Shown one piece after another: positions 29,963 through 34,443 of a DNA stretch of 34,443 nt. The stretch is from JACCQS01 sp050999295 (GTDB lineage: Bacteria; Actinomycetota; Actinomycetes; Mycobacteriales; Geodermatophilaceae). The stretch spans positions 1-34,443 of the forward strand of contig JBPCPI010000238.1 in NCBI GenBank assembly GCA_050999295.1, in the 5' to 3' direction. A program made the translations under genes and the position numbers. Numbering within the stretch: position 1 is the first letter of the stretch; each line of letters starts with the position of its first letter. Under the pieces are notes generated by a model. It made no database searches. It was not told where the DNA came from and saw only the letters and a program-made list of their open reading frames with translations.

Positions 29963-30859
29963 TCAGGTAGCGGTGATGTCCTCGAGCGCTTCGCGCAGGG
30001 TCGGGTGGGTGAACCGGAACCCGGCCTCGGTCAGGACACCGGGGAGGGCCCGAGGAACCCGCAGGATCCCTTCGTCGGCGAAGTCGCCGATCACGATCCG
30101 CAGGACGAACGACGGGACGGTGGCCAGGGTGGGTCGGTGCAGCACTGCGCCCAGTGTCTTCGTGAACTCGGCATTGGTGACCGGTTCCGGGCCGCTTAGA
30201 TTCACCGGGCCGGACAGCTCGGAGTCGATCAGCATCCGCAGCGCCGCAACCTCATCGTGCAGGCTGATCCACGGCCAGTACGCTCGGCCGTCGCCGATCC
30301 GGCCGCCCACCCCTAGCCGAAAAAGCGGCAGGAGTCGATCCATGACGCCCCCGCGACGGGCGAGGACGAGCCCGCTGCGTGGATGCACGACCCGTACGCC
30401 GGCGTCACGGGCCGGATCTGCTGCGGCCTCCCAGCGCTGACATACCTCCGCCAGAAAACCCGCACCGTTGGGGTCGCTCTCGTCGACCGGCCGATCGCCA
30501 GTGTCTGTTCCGTAGTAGTGCACGCCGGATGCGGAGATCAGGAAGCGCGGCCGGTTGACCGCCGCCGCGAGCGCCTTGGCTACTGCGGCTGTGCCGTTGA
30601 CCCGGCTGTCGAGCAACTCGCGCTTGCGTGACTGTGTCCAGCGCTTGTCGCCGATGCCGGCCCCGGCCAGATGAACGACTCCGTCGATGTCGGCGAGGTC
30701 GGTCGGGTCCAGGCGCCGCGACGAGGGATCCCACCGGACCTCGTCGGCCGAGCGCGGAGCACGCCGTACGAACGAGACGACCTGGTGACTGTCGGCGCGG
30801 AGCGAGGCGCTCACGGCGGTACCGATCAGCCCCGAGGCGCCGGTGATCGCAACCTTCAC
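29963..30859 (-). CDS. SDR39U1/TIGR01777-family epimerase-like protein
   Basis: The 298-residue protein is an extended short-chain dehydrogenase of the TIGR01777 (SDR39U1, YfcH-like) group. MKVAITGASGLIGTAVSASL is the NAD(P)-binding Rossmann motif. DIDGVVHLAGAGIGDKRWTQ and RKRELLDSRVNGT follow, then ISASGVHYYGTDTGDRPVDE with the catalytic-region Tyr, and HPRSGLVLARRGGVMDRLLP, WPWISLHDEVAAL and GPVNLSGPEPVTNAEF. The substrate of the family is unknown. The start is GTG 30859. It follows sucB on the minus strand by 34 bases and is likely co-transcribed; the same neighbour (Rv2216-like) sits between sucB and lipB in mycobacteria, suggesting a link with the lipoate-dependent enzymes. Confidence 0.92.
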   Translation of the reverse strand: MKVAITGASGLIGTAVSASLRADSHQVVSFVRRAPRSADEVRWDPSSRRLDPTDLADIDGVVHLAGAGIGDKRWTQSRKRELLDSRVNGTAAVAKALAAAVNRPRFLISASGVHYYGTDTGDRPVDESDPNGAGFLAEVCQRWEAAADPARDAGVRVVHPRSGLVLARRGGVMDRLLPLFRLGVGGRIGDGRAYWPWISLHDEVAALRMLIDSELSGPVNLSGPEPVTNAEFTKTLGAVLHRPTLATVPSFVLRIVIGDFADEGILRVPRALPGVLTEAGFRFTHPTLREALEDITAT

Positions 30860-30893
30860 GTGCGCTGCCTCGCGACCGCACGAGCGCCGAGGG

Positions 30894-32882
30894 TCAGGAC
30901 AGTCCCAACGACGACTCGAAGTCGCCGGCCTCGAGACGGTCTTTTGTGGTCACCAGGAACCGTGCGGCATCTGCGCCGTCCACGATCCGGTGGTCATAGG
31001 TCAGGGCCAGATAGACCATCGAGCGGACGGTGATGATCTCGCCCAGATCCGGATCGTCCACCACGACCGGACGCTTCACGACTGTCCCGGTTCCAAGGAT
31101 CGCCACCTGCGGCTGGTTGATGATCGGAGTGTCGAACAGCGCCCCGCGGCTGCCGGTGTTTGTGAGCGTGAACGTCCCACCTCCCAGTTCGTCCGGCGTG
31201 ACCTTGTTGTTGCGGGTCCGGTCGGCCAGATCGGCGATCTTCCGGGCGATGCCGCCCAGATTGAGGTCCCCCGCGTTGTGGATGACTGGGACGAGCAGGC
31301 CGCGCTCTGTGTCGACGGCGATGCCGAGGTTCTCGCTCTCGTGGTAGGTGACCGTCCCAGCTTCTGAGTCGATCGAGGAGTTCACCATCGGATGGGCTTT
31401 GAGCCCTTCGACCGCCGCCAGGGCGAAGAAGGGCAAGAAGGACAGCTTCACACCCTCGCGAGCCAGGAACTCCTGCTTGACCCGATCACGCAGGCGCGCG
31501 ACGCGCGTCAGGTCGACTTCGACCACGGTGGTCAGCTGCGCGCTCACCTGAAGGGACTCGGTCATCCGCCGGCCGATCAGCGCACGAAGTCGGGTCAACT
31601 TCTCGGTACGCCCGCGCTTGCTCGCGTCCGGCGAGGGAGCCGCGGTTGGCGACATGGCAGCGGGTGCGGCCGGTGCCGCTTCCTGCTGCGTGGCTGCGGC
31701 GGGCTGCGACGATGCTGGGGCCCCGGCTGTCCGGGTTGCGCCGCTCGCTGCTTCGAGCACGTCCTGTTTGCGGATCCGCCCACCTACACCGGTCCCGGTC
31801 ACCGACCCGAGGTCGACCTCGTGTTCAGCCGCCAGTTTGCGGACCAACGGAGTGACGTAGGCGCCGCCCTCAGCGGTGGCCCCCGATGCGTGGCTCGGTG
31901 CGCTGTCCTGTGCAGGTTGCTCGGACTCGGCCGGAGGCGCCGGGAATTCGCTCGGCGGTTGCGCATCCGGCGCTGCATCGACCTCCTCGCGGGGTGCCGG
32001 TGGCGGTTCCGCGGCTTCAGGTTCTGCAGCCTCCGGCTCCTGGGCTTCCGACTCTGCAGCCTCCGGTTCTGCCGCTGTCTCCGGCTGGGTTTGGGTCTGG
32101 GTCTGGGCGGGTGCAGGGGCCGCTTCGGAGTCGTCACCGGATCCGATGACCGCGAGCTCGGCACCCACCTGGACCGTTTCGTCCTCGCCCACCGCGATGG
32201 ACAGCAGTGTGCCGCTGGTCGGCGCTGGTATCTCGGTGTCCACCTTGTCCGTGCTGACCTCGAGTAGTGGTTCATCAGCCTCGACGCTGTCTCCGACCGA
32301 CTTCAGCCAGCGGGTGACGGTGCCCTCCGTCACGCTCTCGCCGAGGGCCGGCATCGTCACCGACGTACCGGAAGCTGCCGCACCTGAACTGCTGCCACCG
32401 CCGTCGGTCTCGCTGCGCTCCTCCGGGGCGGACGCCTCGGCGGCCGCCGGTTGGGGCTGCTCGGCGGGCGCGTCAGCTGGCTCCGCATCACCTGGCGCGG
32501 GCTCAGCCGGCTCCGAGCCAGCCGGAGCTTCCTCGGACTGCCCCTGCTGGGCCTGGTCTGGATCGGCCGGCGACTGCTCGTCGGACTGCCCCTGGTCCGA
32601 CGACTGCTCGGCGCCATCGGAATCCGCGGACCCGGCGTCCTCGTCGGCGTTCCCGATGATCGCGAGCTCGGCGCCGACCTGCACGGTCTCGTCCTCGGCC
32701 ACCATGATCTTGCGCAGCACCCCGCTGGCCGGCGAGGGAATCTCGGTGTCCACCTTGTCGGTACTGACCTCGAGCAATGGCTCGTCGGCCTGAACCTCTT
32801 CGCCCTCCTGCTTCAGCCATCGGGTGACCGTGCCCTCGGTGACGCTCTCGCCCAGCTGGGGCATGGTGACGGACGTCGGCAT
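30894..32882 (-). CDS. sucB: Dihydrolipoyllysine acyltransferase (E2), two lipoyl domains
   Basis: This 662-residue E2 carries acyl groups on lipoyl arms between E1 and CoA. Two lipoyl domains are visible, at residues about 1-77 and about 170-250, each with L-L-E-V-S-T-D-K-V-D-T-E-I-P; Lys43 is the lipoylated residue of the first. They are joined by long Ala/Pro/Glu/Gln-rich linkers. A peripheral-subunit-binding domain follows near residue 345 (YVTPLVRKLAAEHEVDL, GTGVGGRIRKQDVLEA), and the catalytic domain ends with YDHRIVDGADAARFL, containing the active-site His and Asp. In mycobacteria the orthologue (DlaT) serves several complexes, so SucB and DlaT are both possible names. Its lipoyl groups come from LipB and LipA in this window; LpdA is encoded 47 bases upstream. 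Confidence 0.95.
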   Translation of the reverse strand: MPTSVTMPQLGESVTEGTVTRWLKQEGEEVQADEPLLEVSTDKVDTEIPSPASGVLRKIMVAEDETVQVGAELAIIGNADEDAGSADSDGAEQSSDQGQSDEQSPADPDQAQQGQSEEAPAGSEPAEPAPGDAEPADAPAEQPQPAAAEASAPEERSETDGGGSSSGAAASGTSVTMPALGESVTEGTVTRWLKSVGDSVEADEPLLEVSTDKVDTEIPAPTSGTLLSIAVGEDETVQVGAELAVIGSGDDSEAAPAPAQTQTQTQPETAAEPEAAESEAQEPEAAEPEAAEPPPAPREEVDAAPDAQPPSEFPAPPAESEQPAQDSAPSHASGATAEGGAYVTPLVRKLAAEHEVDLGSVTGTGVGGRIRKQDVLEAASGATRTAGAPASSQPAAATQQEAAPAAPAAMSPTAAPSPDASKRGRTEKLTRLRALIGRRMTESLQVSAQLTTVVEVDLTRVARLRDRVKQEFLAREGVKLSFLPFFALAAVEGLKAHPMVNSSIDSEAGTVTYHESENLGIAVDTERGLLVPVIHNAGDLNLGGIARKIADLADRTRNNKVTPDELGGGTFTLTNTGSRGALFDTPIINQPQVAILGTGTVVKRPVVVDDPDLGEIITVRSMVYLALTYDHRIVDGADAARFLVTTKDRLEAGDFESSLGLS

Positions 32883-32929
32883 GGCGGTGGTGGCTCCTTC
32901 AGTTTGTGTTGGAGGTCTTTGAGTGCGGA

Positions 32930-34318
32930 TCAGCCGTGTACGTGCAGAGGCTTGCCGGCCAGCGCCAGGTGTGCCTCGCCGAGTGCCTCGGATTGGGTGG
33001 GGTGCGGATGGATGAGGCTCGCGACCTCGTCGGGCAACGCTTCCCAGTTGTAGATCAACATGGCCTCGGCGATCAGCTCACCGACCCGGGACCCGACCAT
33101 GTGGACGCCGACGACCGGGCCGTTCTTCTCCCGGATGACCCGTACCGCGCCCTGGGTCTTGAGGATCTGGCTCTTGCCGTTGCCGCCCAGGTCGTAGGTC
33201 AACGCCTCGATCTCGCCATACTTCTGGCTTGCCTGCGCCTCGGTCAATCCGACCGAGGCGACCTCGGGTTCGGAGTAGGTGATCCGCGGGACGCCGGCGT
33301 AGTCGATCGGCACGACCGGCAGCCCAGCCAGCCGCTCGGCGACGAGGATCCCCTCGCCGAAGCCGACGTGAGCTAGCTGCGGTGTCGGGATCAGGTCCCC
33401 CACCGCGGAGATGGTCGCGACCGAGGTCTGACACAACTCGTCCACGACCACGAAATCGCGGTCCAGGATCACGCCGTTCTCCTCGTACCCGAGACCGTCC
33501 GAGACCGGGCCGCGGCCGACGGCCACGAGCAACAGTTCGGCCTCGATCGTCTTGCCATTCTCGAGGGATACCTGCACGCCGTTGTCGGTCGTAGTTACGC
33601 CGGAGAACCGGCTGCCGAGTTCGAAGCCGATCTTGCGCTTACGGAAGGCTCGCTCCAGAAGCTTGGACGAGGACTCGTCCTCCAGGGGCACCAGGTGCGG
33701 CAGGGCATCGACGATCGTGACGTCGGCACCAAAGGACTTCCAGACGCTGGCGAACTCACATCCGATCACCCCTCCGCCCAGGATGACCACCGATGCCGGA
33801 ATGTGCTCCAGCCGCAGCGCATGGTCGCTGGTGATCACTTGTTGGCCGTCGATCTCCAGGCCAGGCAGTGACCGGGCGTAGCTCCCGGTGGCCAGCAGTA
33901 CGTGCCTGCCCTCGTAGGTCTGTTCGCCGACCTGGACGGCCGTCTGAGAAACCAGCCGGCCTTCGCCCTCCACGTAGGTGACCTTGCGAGCCTTGACCAG
34001 GCCTTGCAGCCCCTTGTAGAGCCGCGCGGTTACGCCGTCCTTGTAGGCGTTGACGCCGGCCATGTCGATCCCGGCGAGTGTCGTCTTGACACCGAACTGT
34101 TCACCTTCCCGCGCGCTGTCTGCGACCTCGGCGGCGTGCAGGAGCGCCTTGGTCGGGATACAGCCGCGGTGCAGGCAGGTGCCGCCGACCTTGTCCTTCT
34201 CGATCAAAACCACCGACATGCCGAGCTCCGCCGCCCGGAACGCCGCCGCGTAACCGCCCGATCCACCTCCGAGGATGACCAGATCCGCTGGACTGGTGCT
34301 CGGCTCGCTCAGTGACAT
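32930..34318 (-). CDS. lpdA: Dihydrolipoyl dehydrogenase (E3)
   Basis: LpdA reoxidises dihydrolipoyl groups of 2-oxoacid dehydrogenase complexes and passes electrons to NAD+ through FAD and a redox disulfide. The 462-residue flavoprotein has the FAD-binding VILGGGSGGYAAAFRAAELG, the disulfide motif GGTCLHRGCIPTKALLH, the second Rossmann motif VVILGGGVIGCEFASVWKS, ISAVGDLIPTPQLAHVG and the C-terminal HPHPTQSE with the active-site His-Glu pair. ATG 34318 has GGAG upstream. It is the first gene of a minus-strand unit lpdA - sucB - SDR39U1. Its upstream region in this window is a set of short repeats (34319-34443). Confidence 0.97.
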   Translation of the reverse strand: MSLSEPSTSPADLVILGGGSGGYAAAFRAAELGMSVVLIEKDKVGGTCLHRGCIPTKALLHAAEVADSAREGEQFGVKTTLAGIDMAGVNAYKDGVTARLYKGLQGLVKARKVTYVEGEGRLVSQTAVQVGEQTYEGRHVLLATGSYARSLPGLEIDGQQVITSDHALRLEHIPASVVILGGGVIGCEFASVWKSFGADVTIVDALPHLVPLEDESSSKLLERAFRKRKIGFELGSRFSGVTTTDNGVQVSLENGKTIEAELLLVAVGRGPVSDGLGYEENGVILDRDFVVVDELCQTSVATISAVGDLIPTPQLAHVGFGEGILVAERLAGLPVVPIDYAGVPRITYSEPEVASVGLTEAQASQKYGEIEALTYDLGGNGKSQILKTQGAVRVIREKNGPVVGVHMVGSRVGELIAEAMLIYNWEALPDEVASLIHPHPTQSEALGEAHLALAGKPLHVHG

Positions 34319-34443
34319 GACGTGCTCCGCACGTGCGCGCCCTGGGGCGCTGTGTTCGCTGCGCTCCCTGCTCGTACCTCGCTGCGATGCTCGCTCACTG
34401 TGTCACTCCGTGCTCCGCACGGGCGTTCGCTGCGCTCCTCGCT
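34319..34443. repeat. Short reiterated GC-rich motifs upstream of lpdA
   Basis: CGTGCTCCGCACG/GTGCG-type words occur at about 34320-34335 and 34410-34424, and GTTCGCTGCGCTCC at about 34353-34366 and 34426-34438. CTCGCTGCGATGCTCGCTC lies between them. This kind of iterated CTCCG/CGCTGCGCTC sequence is common between actinobacterial genes and can fold extensively. No promoter was picked out; the region continues beyond the window. Confidence 0.5.

Overview
The window is chromosomal DNA of a high-GC actinobacterium. The gene content says so: glnA1, glnA2 and glnE together, lipB/lipA next to a DUF4191 protein, a two-lipoyl-domain SucB beside lpdA, DUF1918, a LdtMt-like L,D-transpeptidase, a GlnR-type operator, and many predicted leaderless starts. 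I cannot fix the order or family from sequence alone. The backbone is a known actinobacterial neighbourhood, familiar from Mycobacterium: sucB - SDR39U1 epimerase - lipB - lipA - DUF4191 - glnA1, converging on glnE - glnA2, with panB beyond. Here that block is opened at several points by extra genes, repeats and gene wreckage.

Layout. 1-2150: accessory strip with the tail of a ribbon-helix-helix protein, a DUF1918 gene, remnants of a tyrosine recombinase and of an adenylate-forming enzyme, and an intact histone H1-like protein. 2155-6999: a cytosolic BtuF-like metal/cobalamin receptor, the nadE-panB pair (NAD and pantothenate synthesis, minus strand) and a lipoprotein L,D-transpeptidase. 7025-13002: glnA2, a stand-alone class I glutamine amidotransferase, glnE and a ZIP-family permease. 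13078-17600: a truncated glycosidase-like pseudogene, an acyl-CoA synthetase, a DUF3494 ice-binding-like protein with a proline-rich tail, an aquaporin remnant and about 0.9 kb with no recognisable gene. 17617-20989 (minus): glnA1 under a four-half-site GlnR box, DUF4191 and lipA. 21038-26306: an insertion between lipA and lipB holding a membrane-anchored Ala/Lys-rich protein, a 45-bp tandem repeat, leuS with a leader-peptide attenuator, and two pseudogenes joined at their lost 5' ends. 26315-29958: lipB, a second repeat array, a divergent PRPP synthase and a membrane pseudokinase. 29963-34318 (minus): lpdA - sucB - SDR39U1 epimerase.

How the genes work together. LipB and LipA make the lipoyl groups carried by the two lipoyl domains of SucB, and LpdA reoxidises them. 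GlnA1 assimilates ammonium; it carries the adenylylation tyrosine that GlnE modifies, and its promoter carries a GlnR box, so both levels of nitrogen control are visible.

Most notable signals: (i) two arrays of one 44-45 bp repeat family, in opposite orientation, each in a divergent promoter region, one running into the -10 element of the PRPP synthase gene; (ii) a leuS leader with a probably leaderless 11-codon peptide containing two adjacent CTT leucine codons, followed by a 9-bp hairpin and a U-tract terminator; (iii) a deletion scar joining the 3' parts of a divergent ABC-2 permease gene and an ECF sigma factor gene; (iv) a glutamine amidotransferase gene between glnA2 and glnE; (v) a pseudokinase beside a PRPP synthase paralogue. 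I see no CRISPR array, intact insertion sequence, rRNA or tRNA gene.
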